Shown here piece after piece: positions 11,149 through 22,434 of a stretch of DNA of 64,000 nucleotides. Position 1 is the first letter of the stretch. Each line of letters starts with the position of its first letter. The DNA comes from Hermatobates lingyangjiaoensis. Its lineage: Eukaryota; Arthropoda; Insecta; Hemiptera; Hermatobatidae. The notes beneath the pieces are model-generated. The model had not been told where the DNA came from. It made no database searches and worked only from the letters and a program-made list of their open reading frames with translations. A program made the position numbers and the translations under genes. The DNA is taken from contig JAPFBL010000049.1 in assembly GCA_026182355.1 (NCBI GenBank), forward strand, positions 2,232,001 to 2,296,000, written 5' to 3'.

Positions 11149-13084
11149 ACACTCAAAGATCAAATATGTTATACCTCGTATAATTTCTGGTGAGCATGAC
11201 CGGTTTCTGGTTCTACTGGTTCCCATCTTTGAGAGCATCTGATTGTATTTCGTTTTCTTGATAACCTACCTACACATACTAACTAAATTATGAAATCTAT
11301 GGTGTCTGTATAGTCTATTGGATAAAGTTTGGGCTATTGGCTAGATGAGATAACTGACTTGCTTGATGAAGTTAAATTTGGCTAGATCTAGCTGAAAAAT
11401 TTCTGACTTGGCAACCTTGCTGCCACATTGTTGAAGATATGACCTGCTGTGTGCAGCAAAGGTAACTGCACACAGCAGGTCATATGCTGCACTCAGAGAA
11501 GCTACCACAGTGCTCTCAACTTGTAAAGGAGAAGATGAATTAATCCGTTTTCCAACAATGAAGGTGATGGTTTAGATGGAATGGTTTTTATCGTTTTTAA
11601 AGGGTAGGGTCTAATTTAGTTAATGGTTTTACATTATTCTTCTTCTTTTTTGTGTTCTGGATTAACTATGCCCTTTCAAAGTGTCTTTATTCTCTTGGGT
11701 TGAAACTTGTGCGATAGATAGTTTTGGTCTAATGTAAGCACAACACAACTAAATTTCTTGCTTCTCTGTTTAAAGTTTGGTTGATATTTGCTTATCGTAT
11801 TTTCTTTCAATCAAAATTTTGATTGAGAACTTTCCATGCTTTCGAGGGTTTCCATCCATGTTAACATGTTGAGTACTGTAATGTGTCAGTCTGTATCTTT
11901 TTGTCCCATTCTAGTGCATTTTGTGTCCCAACCAGGAATGCTCTGCCATGGGATATGATGTTATCACATAAATACTCATAGGGCAAGGTATAAATAGCCT
12001 CTTCTTTATTTTCTCTAGAAGATACATTTACCTTAATGCTGAAAATGAAAGAGAAAACTTCGCATGAAAACTGATTTTTCTGCTATTGTAACCAAACAAG
12101 ATAGTGATTTACCAAACACTATTGGATAAATCATAGTAAAATGAAACACAAATAGCTCCTTATAAAAAGATGAGTTGTATAGTTTTTCGGCGAAATCTCT
12201 ATCAAGTAAAGAAACATTATGGCATATTTTATGGATGCAGAAATTATTTTCCTGCTAAACATTCAAGAATGCTTTTTAAAACATTAAACCTTTACATGCT
12301 GCACCTACATAAATTAACATGCTCTACCTATTGGATTTGTTTAAATGGAATTAAACATGTCATTATCACATTCAAACTAATGAAATTTATTAAATCTTAT
12401 TTTTTTTTAAAATCTGTTTCCACTTAAAGTATGTTAATTTTATATTTAAATGCATAAATTTTTTTTAACCTATTGAAGGGAGTATCATGCGGAAATCTAG
12501 ACTTGAGCATACTATTCCCGATGGTACTTGCTCTTTAGCTGGAACAGTACATCGGTATTTATTGTATCGTACCAATTTGGTCCAATAGTAGTTGAATAAT
12601 TAGAAATCTATAACACATATGGTTTTCTATAGCCACGATATATGTTTTGAATCAATACATTTAAATCATGATTCCTGGCATAATAATTACTAGTTTCGAG
12701 ATTCACTGAACTAAACTGAACCCAATATTGATGATATTGGTTTACGTCTGACTGGGTAGGTGTCAATGGATAATTTTTAAGTCAAACTATTAAAACGTAC
12801 TAACACTATTTGACAGATATTTAGCTTATGCGTCATAAACAATCCTATTTAATAAGGTAATACAGAAAATGAGAAGGATTTTTAGCGAACTTTATGCCAC
12901 AATCGGTGTTAATTTCAATCTGGACTTCTCGTAATTCTAGAAAACGTATCCTTCGTAGTATTTATAGTTGAATAGGAAGTATTTCATCATAAAATGACAT
13001 GAATTTCTAATATAGGAAATAGAATACTATATAAAAGAGACAATTGTTTCTTTCAACTTATATGACATATTTCAGAGCAATCGA
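11149..13084. other. Unclassified stretch with GC-richer patch
   Basis: From about 11170 to 11560 the base composition is more balanced than its surroundings and includes the palindrome at 11437-11485. A 46-codon frame runs across it with no recognised domain. The 85-codon plus frame at 12170-12427 shows no known motif. No gene is supported. Confidence 0.4.
11437..11485. repeat. Perfect 19-bp inverted repeat, 11-bp loop
   Basis: The arm ATATGACCTGCTGTGTGCA (11437-11455) is the exact reverse complement of 11467-11485. Neither arm extends outward. The arms are GC-rich and ungapped, unlike the AT-rich chance palindromes elsewhere in the window. It is not next to a recognised element end. Confidence 0.85.
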
Positions 13085-13283
13085 TTCCGAACATTACTGT
13101 ATTCAGCAACAACACTATCGGAATGTTCGATTTTTCAGTAATAACTCTTTCTAAACAACAATCAATTAGACAATAACCTATATGAATTTTTTATTTATAA
13201 CTCTTTCTCAACAATACTCAATTTAACAAGGACTCTATAAAAACATTTCATTTTTTTCGATAAGTACTCATTCTAAACATTAC
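13085..13283. repeat. Degenerate ~60-bp tandem repeat, interrupted by a LINE
   Basis: Units begin TAATAACTCTTTCTAAACAA (near 13138), TATAACTCTTTCTCAACAAT (near 13196) and GATAAGTACTCATTCTAAAC (near 13259), spaced roughly 58-63 bp. ATTACTGTATTCAGC near 13095 reappears as ATTACTGTATTCAAC at 13847, just beyond the inserted LINE, so the array was present before the insertion. Confidence 0.6.
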
Positions 13284-13846
13284 TTTTTTTTTTTTTTTTT
13301 TTTTTGTCAGAAAACAGCATGCTCCACCCGAAGGCACCACACGCATCAAAATCTTCAATGCTACACAACAATCTCCATCATGCTATGCAAATACAGCTTA
13401 AACAACAACAAAATAACCACAATGACAACAGAGCACACAGATAATACAGGCTATCATAATCAACCCAGTAAATTAAAATATTTGTTAACCACTTCCCCGA
13501 AGGCACCCACTAGGCCCTCCTCCAACAATGCTGCAAGCTGCGGGGGCCACGCACCTCCGGCAGTCACCACTTTTCTCTCCATCCTACTCCTCTCTGAGTT
13601 TAACTCAACGCATTCGAACAGGAGGTGTTGAACTGTTTGAGGTGACCTACCGTCACAGCTACACCCTGGAGAGTTGACAAGTTTCAGGCGGTGGAGATAG
13701 TGGCCAAATCTCCCATGCCCTGTTAGAAACTGGGTCAGTCTCCAGTCCACTTTGAGGTTCTTTTTCTTTCTCTGACTGACAGATGGTAGAAATCTTTTTG
13801 TAAGTTGAGCATTGGTCGCCTCTTCCCACAACTTCTGCGGGAAGTT
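13284..13846 (-). mobile_element. 5'-truncated R1-like LINE with poly(A) tail
   Basis: The minus strand carries the end of a LINE ORF, about 150 bp of 3' UTR and a 22-A tail (the T run at 13284-13305). ATTAC occurs on both sides (13279-13283 and 13847-13851) and may be the target site duplication. The insertion splits a short-period tandem repeat. The clean tail and the long open frame make it one of the youngest insertions here. It is dead on arrival because only the last part of ORF2 is present. Confidence 0.85.
13460..13840 (-). pseudogene. LINE ORF2 C-terminal fragment (R1-type)
   Basis: About 123 codons from the start of the open frame. The sequence includes WRLTQFLTGHGRFGHYLHRL, then C-S-C-D-G and H-L-L-F-E-C, a zinc-knuckle-like C-x-C…H…C pattern. 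The TQ-x-LTGHG-x-F-x-x-YL block followed by this knuckle is characteristic of the ORF2 C-terminus in R1 and related LINE clades, which are common in arthropods. Reverse transcriptase and endonuclease domains are absent through 5' truncation, and the frame starts inside the W-x-x…T-x-x-R-FLP linker. Clade assignment beyond R1-like is uncertain. Confidence 0.85.
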
Positions 13847-14139
13847 ATTACTGTATTCAACGATAACATGATATGAATGATCTTACTTTACATTAGTAAT
13901 TTTTTTTAATATCGCTTTATTAATAGTAACGCTCTATGATGATTTTTAATTAGTAGCTCATTATCATCATCATTCGAAAGAATATTTACATCAAATAAGT
14001 TATACTAATTACGACGAAATATAATTGAAAGATTTTGTCAGATTTTGAGGTTTGGAGGCCCAAAATATTTCTCATTATGTTTGCCTGCATGAGACTTTTG
14101 TGGATTCCTATCATAAACATTTTAAACAAGCCATATATA

Positions 14140-14189
<50 letters not shown>
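14140..14189. repeat. (TA)n microsatellite
   Basis: About 50 bp of TA repeats preceded by a CCATATATAG duplication. Overlapping short frames here are repeat artefacts. Confidence 0.95.
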
Positions 14190-14191
<2 letters not shown>

Positions 14192-14679
14192 ATTCGAGAA
14201 ATTCAAAAGAGATCTGACAATTGTGTTAATATTTCACCATAGTGTCATGTTGTTGTAAAAACCTAATTGTGCTCAGGTAATTATGAAACATGCGAAAAGT
14301 ATATTACCGTAAATAAGCGAAATAAAATATTGCACTAAACATGACAACTATTAAAATAACTTGTCACTTTTCAGATAATTCTAAAACAATGATTCGTTTT
14401 TTTGTTTTAACCGTCAAAAAAGGTGTCACATTAAGTTAAATAATGCTGTTCTATTAATTTGCTATGAGTTTAATGAATACCTTGACCACAATCCCTTGTA
14501 ATACGTCATCTACGATTACCACATTAAAATAAATCCAAAGCTAAATACTTGACAACGAAATTCATAATATCTCACGTTACAGTATAGTTGAGTGTATCCA
14601 ACACCAGATTTGTATTTTTAATAATAATGAAGCGTTGATTGGGTTTTTGAGTATTATTAAACTTTTTATATAAAAAAAT

Positions 14680-15060
14680 CTATTGTGATTGTGAATTATC
14701 TGGGTATTGTGCCTGGAAGGTTCTTTTTATTGTTAGAGAGAAATAGCAATGTTCACTATATTTTGTTTTTGATGTGCCCAACTTGCAGTGTGAATCGTCG
14801 GAGTAGATCGAGTTATCCTCACAATTCCATGTGTTAGTACATCTGCCCATCCGTCGGCGCAAACAATCTAAGTGATGTATTAGGAACCCCCAATTCGACC
14901 AGCAGTGTCCTATCTAGGCGACACCTTGCATTACTAAATCTGTCAGTATCTGATTCCAATCCTTATGCTATCAGTCTACCCAGGTGAATTCAACACCTGA
15001 TTTAATCCTGGCACCTTGTAGACTGGTCACCATGGGGGCTTTAAATTCGCATAGAGTGTA
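14680..15060. other. GC-richer unclassified patch
   Basis: This stretch has clearly more C and G than its flanks. A 60-codon minus frame (14680-14862) is cysteine-bearing (C-N-T-W-N-C…C) but matches no family I recognise and has no clear splice sites. It ends where the inverted repeat at 15074 begins. It could be a remnant of an unknown mobile element or of an exon. Confidence 0.35.
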
Positions 15061-15073
15061 TCTGGAGGTCCGA

Positions 15074-15407
15074 TAATATGCGAAGATTTACATCTTTTTT
15101 CATAAATATTAGTAATTTCTACAATTTAATTCTGGATAAAAATTCTGATTAGTTAGATAATTTTTCATTATTCATTTTGGAAAAAAGGAACAAATCAATT
15201 GAAATAGTAGATAGTGATTTGTCTCCTGAGCTGACAGATAAGTTCTAACGTATGCAAGCACTTATTATGTGGTATTTACTCATTGTAGGGTATAATGCTA
15301 ATGAAATGACACACACACATATGAAAATAATGAAATGTGTGTGTGTGTATGTGTGTGTGCGTAAGTGTGTGTGTCCGCGAGTGTGAGTGTATGTGTTGAG
15401 TGTGTGC

Positions 15408-15440
<33 letters not shown>

Positions 15441-15724
15441 GAGTTAGTGTATATGTTCAGTGTGTGTGTGCGCGAGTGTGTGTGTGCGAGTGTGAGTGTA
15501 TGTGTTTAGTGTGATGTCTGAGGGTATTGACTCAATACCACTTGTCTGCATTATCTGTCAGCTCAGTAGACAAATCACTAACTACTATTTCAATTGATTT
15601 GTTGTTTTCTTTTTCAGAATGAATAATGAAAAATTATCTAACTAACCAGAATTTTTTATTCAGAATCAAATTATAAAGGTTACCAATATTTCAAAAAAAT
15701 GAAATTGTAAATATTCGCATAATG
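15074..15724. mobile_element. Long inverted-repeat (foldback or MITE-like) element with TG core
   Basis: The left arm 15074-15241 and right arm 15551-15724 are reverse complements over about 170 bp with moderate divergence; both include TTATCTGTCAGCTCA on one strand and AATGAATAATGAAAAATT. Between them lies about 310 bp with TG microsatellite (15337-15510). There is no coding capacity. The arms share nothing obvious with PLE ends or family A. It could be a non-autonomous DNA transposon or two opposed copies of one repeat. Confidence 0.75.
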
Positions 15725-17408
15725 TAAGGCGCAAAAAATGATTAATTTTTTTGAATGAAACTATAATTGATGTTCATTAGAACATGAATTTATTAAGGAT
15801 AATTACATCATTATGACTAAAGGAACTAACCCTTTGCAAAAAATAAACAAGGAAAATAATAGACTTATTTACTATTCTGTATTCTTTTGAAATAGTAAAC
15901 TCTTAATACAGTACTATATTCTAGATTACATAATTGCTGGTTCTGAGGAAATTTTATTATATCCAGAAGGAGCAAGTTCAACCCAGTTTTACCTTTTATG
16001 AAAAGAGGAAAGAAGATTTTTTGCCCGTGTTTAAAATTACACCCTGAAAGTGATTTTCTTCATCAGTAGACTTCACGTTTAAATATAAAGTTAAAATTTA
16101 ATCCTATCTATATTAATCTCTCTTAATTGTGTGCGTTAATTTCTCTTTAAGTCTTATCCAAAAATAAAAAAAATCTGCGCTACAGGAAAGAGTATAGTAA
16201 TTAAAGTAAATAAAGTCCCTGTGTACGTTATTTAAAGAAAACTGTTATAATTATCCGATTTTATATGGATATAATTGTATAGAAATGATTTTTAGGAGTT
16301 AAACGTTTTTAGAGGGGAAACAACTGAAGTTATCATGTACAGGAAAATTTATTTAAATTTATATAACGTACCAGTTGCCCCAATTTTTTTCAAAGAAAGA
16401 AATAATAATTACTCTAACAGGTTGCTTTTGGTATACGTGGGTATTGTATTTTAAAGTATCTACTCTACTGCTAATTTTAACCAAATGAATGTTTTTAATA
16501 TGAAGTATTAAATATAAACGACTTTAAAATAAGTAAATGACTATATGAACTAATAAATGTGTGTGTGTGTGTTTACACACACACATTTTTTTGTACATAC
16601 ATCAACCAAAAAACAACGTTATCATTAGTCAATTTGAGACTATTTTCAAGTAAAGTCAAGGGCAAAGATGAACCGAATCATCACCGTGCTTGACAAAAAG
16701 ATGTTGAAATTAAATAGATAAAAATTAATTTTTTGCAGGGATTCGTCAGTTTTCTAGAATTATATAGACATTTAAAGTAAAAGAAATAAGTTTGACTATT
16801 TTAACATTTCTAGGACCTGTAAATATTTTGTTCAGATTCATGCGCATCCACAAAAAGAACATCCGTAACTGTTATAATTATTTTCTTGAAGTACACTAAA
16901 TATTGCAATTATGTTATCATAAATACAAATTATTAGAGATTTAACGGATTAACAAATTGTTATTTTATTTAAATAATTTTCCTTTCATAAATAAAAGAAG
17001 TTACAGTGATGAAGTGATAATAGAGAAATTTGTTTTATTTCAATTTGATCCTGACTGTCGTAAAATGTGTAAAAGGAAAAGTTATAAAGGAATATGTCTG
17101 TTAGTAGTTTAAGAATTACTATAAAATGAATAAATGTCAGTTGAGAAGAGAAAGGAAAGTCCTCACCAGGTTAAATTAAGGCCAACGTCCTTTCAAATCA
17201 ATAGTTGGCACATTGACAAACTAAAGCTCATCATCTTCATAATTCTTTCCATTGTAAGTTTCAAGAGGGATAAAGCCACACATTCAGACTCACCACAAAA
17301 TGTTTTCTATTTCTCAAAGAAAACATTTCAATGCTGAATTAACTTGTTATTCTTTTCCTTTCAGCTTGTCAATTTGTAAAACAATTACGTAGTTTATTGA
17401 CACATATG
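15725..17408. other. AT-rich stretch without recognised gene
   Basis: No gene is supported. At 16556-16586 a TG run, TTTA and a CA run form a natural hairpin. The 67-codon plus frame at 17134-17337 has no recognised domain. Confidence 0.45.
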
Positions 17409-17460
17409 CTTTCTTACCCCCCCTCTCTCTCTCTCGCTCTTTCTCTCACTCTCTCTCTCA
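17409..17460. repeat. (CT)n microsatellite
   Basis: CT repeats with occasional G and T interruptions. Confidence 0.9.
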
Positions 17461-17499
17461 AATTAACTTCTTCGAATATTGTTTTAAATTTCGAAATCT

Positions 17500-17830
17500 A
17501 TTCTTCAATTCAGGGTTCAACTTAAAAATTAAATCACCATATTTCTTTGAATTCTTACTGAACATGCTTAGGTGTTACATCCACCATCTTCAGCAAAAAA
17601 AGAAACAATTAAAACTACACATGACAAAATTAATTTTAATACCTAAAGTAACATTACAATAATAAACAATAAATGAACAGTCTATAAACACGACAGACAG
17701 GTTAACAAAAGACCTGACCGTGTAACGTTTTGTTAACCTGTCTGTCGTGTTTATAGACTGTTCATTTATTCTTTATTATTGTAATGCTATTTTAGATATT
17801 TAGATTAATTTTGTTATGTAATGAGGGAGT
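17500..17830. mobile_element. PLE terminus (HHR-3 family) with foldback
   Basis: The minus strand carries a decayed version of the terminus also seen at 45365-45480; both share ATTTTTAAGTTGA-type sequence and the CTGAAGATGGTG core. A hairpin follows: arms 17619-17710 and 17728-17820, joined by a 17-bp loop and containing TCTATAAACACGACAGACAG. The arms are long and close to identical near the loop. The layout, ribozyme side plus hairpin, parallels 45424-45720, so the two loci are the same kind of structure. Confidence 0.6.
17557..17596 (-). ncRNA. Degenerate hammerhead-like motif
   Basis: On the minus strand, CTGAAGA and a GGTG/CACC stem II are intact. The GAAAC segment has become TAAGC, so the catalytic G12 and A14 are altered and cleavage is not expected. 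It is homologous to HHR-3 at 45424-45461. Confidence 0.5.
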
Positions 17831-17898
17831 GTACACCACCTACAACCATTGGCAGAAAAACGGAAGCTTTGTAGAGTAACAATTTTTGCAGCAAAGCA

Positions 17899-18078
17899 TT
17901 GAAATAACAATCAATGATCAAACCACAATATGAAATAGGGAAAAAAAAGACTAAGATCTTTTAACAGCAACAAGCGGTCTTCGTCAGTTGGGTTTTGACT
18001 CTGACGAAGACTATCTGTTTACGGTTGAAAGATGTTAGTCTTTTTTTTTCCTACTTCATATTGTGGTTTGATCATGTA
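17899..18078. mobile_element. Family P PLE ends in head-to-head hairpin
   Basis: The left arm (17899-17987, minus sense) and right arm (18001-18078, plus sense) are two family P termini joined by a 13-bp spacer. Both contain the CTGACGA core. The right-arm motif (17997-18040) keeps GACT, CTGACGA, GAAA and AGTC, but one side of stem II has mutated. The left-arm motif has GAAA changed to AAAA. The hairpin is followed by a CT/TA microsatellite at 18128-18203. Confidence 0.75.
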
Positions 18079-18123
18079 TATATATTTGATTCCATATAAA
18101 GAACAATTCCAGATAATTTTTTT

Positions 18124-18127
<4 letters not shown>

Positions 18128-18203
<76 letters not shown>
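18128..18203. repeat. (CT)n then (TA)n microsatellite
   Basis: A CT run (to about 18159) passes directly into a TA run. It lies about 50 bp beyond the family P hairpin. Confidence 0.95.
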
Positions 18204-18205
<2 letters not shown>

Positions 18206-18314
18206 TATTATTTTATCATATAATATATTTATTTTATTAAATTATTTTATCGTTTATGTAGACTATACATTATCTATTACCTTCTCTCTATAGAGATATC
18301 AAAACAGAAAAAAA

Positions 18315-20353
18315 AAATCTGGAGTGGCCTTCACTCAACTTTACTATAAGTAACTTAATATCAAATTTCTTGAGTATATAATATACAACGTCTCAATTAA
18401 GCATAATGTAAACATCTAAATGGAATATGATTATTAGTCTTTCATTCCTGAAAGAGTACAGATAGTGATTGAAGGACATATCAATATACGAAAGCTTATT
18501 TTCGTACATCACACAGCTGATGCAAATAATTGCATTAGTATAACTACAGCAGTAATAACATTTTTGAAAAACCGAAGTGAACATTTCTTGATACGAAATA
18601 TTCTCCTACAAGAGAACATGGCCTCTGTTCAAATAGCCAGTGGATTTCTTACATCGTTTACTTGACATCCTTCTACATTGAATATTAAAGTAAAATTTTA
18701 AATTTTAAACAGGAAAATACCCTTATTTTCTCTGAAAAACATCATAAAAATCGAAGAAAAAATGTTGCTTTAAGATGAATTATAATTTAAGTAGTACGAT
18801 AATTACATTTATTAATCTCTAAACTAAAGATTTCAATTTTGAATTATCTTTTACATTTTCGGTCTTTTATAGAATTATTATACTGGGAATTTTATGGCTT
18901 CTTAGTATTTAATAAGATCATTTTCCTTCCCCTTTGTCAAATATCATATATACGAATTTTTTCTGAGTGAGTGGTATCCTTTTCCTGCCTTCTGTACTCT
19001 GTTTAAGTTTGCTATGAATGTATATTGAGAAAAAATATATTAGTAATTAGCCAGTTGACATACTCAAATCGAAGTCAAGCCAGCTATTCAATATAATTTA
19101 AATCATTTATAGTTGGGAGCTTCTAATTTTTGAAAATAATAAATATGAACTATTAGACTAGAATTAAAAAAAAAACTGGATATTTCTCAACAAACATAAG
19201 TCCTCTTTCTTGAGGAAAGAGTCCATTCATTACATTTCAATATCATGGAAAGGTACTACATTCACAATTATAATGTAATTGTAACTGATATTAAGTTTTG
19301 CTCAAGAGTGCAATATATAGATTTATCAAAGCATTTTATGAGACAAATCCATCATGCCATGGAAGACAAAGGTAATTTATTTATGTTTATTGGCGGTGAT
19401 TTTTTTACATGTAACAATATTATTTCTCTTACACCTCATATAAGTCAATAAACAATTTAAATTGTTCCTTTATAAATATCAATTTTATCTCAGTGGAATC
19501 GCTCAAAAAAATTCTAAGTCAATGTAAACAATGAAAAAAAATATAAAAAATTCGACACGTATAGCAGGTGATCTCTTAGTCTAAGATTAACAAACAGTTT
19601 TTATAGCGTTATTGCTCTTTCCCATAACTGAAACTTCATGATTTTTTTTTTATGAATTGCTAATTTTTTGTTCCATTTTTGGTAAAATTTTCATTATTTT
19701 TTAATCAGCCGTTTAGCGTCAAAAAAACATTTTCTGAAAACAGAAATCGTACTGTAACGCCCCTTTAGCGACTGTAATTTTGAAAAAAAATATCTCAACT
19801 CAATCTCCACATAATTTTCTATTTATAGGCATAGTTTCATTCTTGTCCGTCAAACAGTATGGCTTGTATCGCTCTCACAAGGTTTGAGATTGAATTATAA
19901 GTCAAAATTTGTACATTTTATTGAAAAAAAAATATTTCCCGTTGTTTTAAAATTCTGAATTTATTTTTCGTTTGTTCCATTTGTAACCTCAAAGATAATG
20001 TCAAAATTTCAAAACTCTAGGGTCATCAGTTTAGGAGAAATAAATGTTTTAAAAAAAACGGTTTTTGGCAAAAAAAGTGACTTTCCCATCATGCATAATT
20101 CTTCCCAAACAATAGGGATCTTCGTCTTTATGAGGCCCATTTTTGTGTAAAATATCAACTTGATCCATCAAAGATTCTGGACCGCAGCGTGGTAACAAGC
20201 AATGCTAACACACGCACCCACCCACCCACACACACACAGACATCATTGTAAAAACTTGATAAAACGACTTCTGGGACCTCAAAACATGTAATTCCGTCAA
20301 AATCTCGAGATCGAATTTTTTCACGATCACTATACTTTACTTATAGTAAAGTA
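18315..20353 (+). mobile_element. Family A element, longest copy A3
   Basis: Both ends are present. The L end has AATCTGGAGTGGCC and ACTTTACTATAAGTAA (18316-18353). The R end has CACGATCACTATACTTTACT, TAT and AGTAAAGTAA (to 20353). The R-end sequence ACTTTACT-TAT-AGTAAAGT is a perfect 8-bp-stem hairpin; the L end carries a similar shorter one, so the ends share about 16 bp in inverted orientation. Length is about 2.04 kb, some 0.4 kb more than A5. The CA tract is at 20215-20240. Frames inside are short and unrelated to any transposase or reverse transcriptase, so it looks non-autonomous. Confidence 0.8.
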
Positions 20354-22194
20354 ATAATGTGATACAATTCATTCCATCTTGTAATGCCGCTGTAAAACCT
20401 GTCCTGTACTGCCTTCCTTGAAAATTAGAATAATTCTATTATTGCAATTCACACGCTATCCATTACGACACAACGGCCAACTCGCCGTTTCCTATTCGCA
20501 AGCATACCTGTTCATACAATCTTAAGTTTGATTATTGTTTTGAGGTTATATCGATCTGTGCACCTCTTGAGACGCTCCTGATAGTGTATGCTGTTGCTAG
20601 AAATCCTCCTTCCAGGATATCTTTAAATCTAGAGAGGAGCCAGCATTCAACGTCAGATAATTTGATTTGAGAAGAGTGAGGAAATTTACTGAACGCTCCA
20701 ACCTACATAGACATATTTTATCAATATAGTAGAGTTATGTATTTAAGAATTTCATGTCTAATATACTAAAAGCTTTAACTAATTACTAAATTTTCTTATT
20801 ATTTTATTACCTAACTGGAAAATCTATGGGTTGTTTCTTTAGACCCAAGAGAAAACAATGCTTGGTCTCTTCAAGAATTTTAACTATCCTGGACAATATT
20901 AACTGGCTATGAGTTATTACGTCAACGAAATATTTTTTGATGTGATGAAAGGAATAAAACAATGTCTATGTTTTTAACAAAAACCAGAAACTCTTGAATT
21001 TTAAGTTAAGAATGAATAATCATTTATTCAGCATTGTAAAGTACTTAACTTCAGTAATTTATCTATGTGATAACTCACAGTTCTAATGTCTATACGAAAA
21101 TTATAGGAATGGAATAATATTTTGACAAACTATATTCATTTTATTTAACTCAGTTAATCTGCATAATATTATGTGTAAACTTAGCAGGATAATTATTAAT
21201 AATTCACTCTTGCTTGTGTTGAATTTAACGATTTTCGTTTACCTAATGAAATAAATAAGTAAAAAAAAAATAAAATACATTATAAAACTTTTTTATTAGT
21301 AAGATATTGACTAATAATTACTCTATAAATGAAACTTAAATAGAAAATTAATACACTAGTTTCATTAAATATAATCATTTTTTTTTTGACAGTGGTTGAC
21401 ACGAAACTTTGTCACTAGCACGCATGTTCTCTTAACATTCAGTCATACACTTTTCAAATGAGCTTGTATCCTTTTGTTTCTTCAATTTATTTCAAAGATT
21501 CTCATTTGAATGTACCCCCCACAGGTATTAATTAGATTTTTCATCCGTAGAATAATAATTTTACTTAACACTTTGTAAGTTTTTTAATTCTTAAGAAACT
21601 TTAAGTCTTAACTTTTTATTGAACCTGTGTTCCTGTAATTTTCTTTAAATTTATTTTCTTTGCGCTCTTTCAGCTGATAGAGAGATTTTTAAACGATAAA
21701 ATTTGTAATTATGATTTGGTTAAATAAAATTAGGTGAGACATGACCAGAAAATAGGTAGAAAACGCCTCTAAATTCTGCTCAAGTTAAGGTCACACATTT
21801 AAGAATCCTCAACTACCCACTGTATACTGTCTGTACTATACCATATATATCACAACTAAAACACTAACTCCTTATTTTGTCCATGGAAAATTCATATCAT
21901 GTAATTAAGACTTTTATGTCAGTAACATATCCACTAGATAAAAATCAAAAAAAAAAGAATTATGACAAACCAGAAGAGGTGAATGCACATATGAGTTAGA
22001 TTAGGCCACCAATTGCCCTCTACTATTTCTGATCAATGCTACGTGTTAACCTGTATAACTAAACAACAGTTTAAGATAATAATAGACCATTTATTGCATA
22101 TCAACGTTTATTTACAAGGAAATTGGAACTAAAATTTAGAATGAATCATTTAGTATAAAAATTTTACTATAACCAGTTAAGACTTATTCTTTCT
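20354..22194. other. Stretch without recognised gene
   Basis: A GC-richer patch at about 20450-20690 has no recognisable coding or RNA structure. The rest is AT-rich and featureless. Confidence 0.45.
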
Positions 22195-22434
22195 TTGTAT
22201 AAGTGTGTCCGCCTTATAGCCAAGGCTTCTTGGTACGCCCGAAATGTGGATATTCATTATGATTTGAAAATGGAATCCATAGATAGTTACAACATCCGAT
22301 TTACTACCAATGAAGACAACCAACTACCTACTCATCCGAACCTCCTTGTACAAGTTCTCAATCTGCCACCAACCTTCCTCAACCTCACTGAACAGTTGCT
22401 CCATCCACTTACTATTTTTCCAAGGCATGACTAA
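22195..22434 (+). pseudogene. Jockey-clade LINE, ORF2 C-terminal fragment
   Basis: The open frame reads RLIAKASWYARNVDIHYDL, then a short spacer and LPTHPNLLVQVLNL. Jockey-clade reverse transcriptases end with a conserved tail of the form R-x-I-x-x-A-P-W-Y-V-R-N-x-x-I-H-x-D-L followed, about 30 residues later, by H-P-N-x-L-A. Order and spacing match, with proline replaced by serine and valine by alanine. Everything upstream, including the reverse transcriptase, is missing, and the frame opens at a non-ATG codon. No poly(A) tail is obvious. The clade is largely arthropod-specific, which supports the host assignment. Confidence 0.75.
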
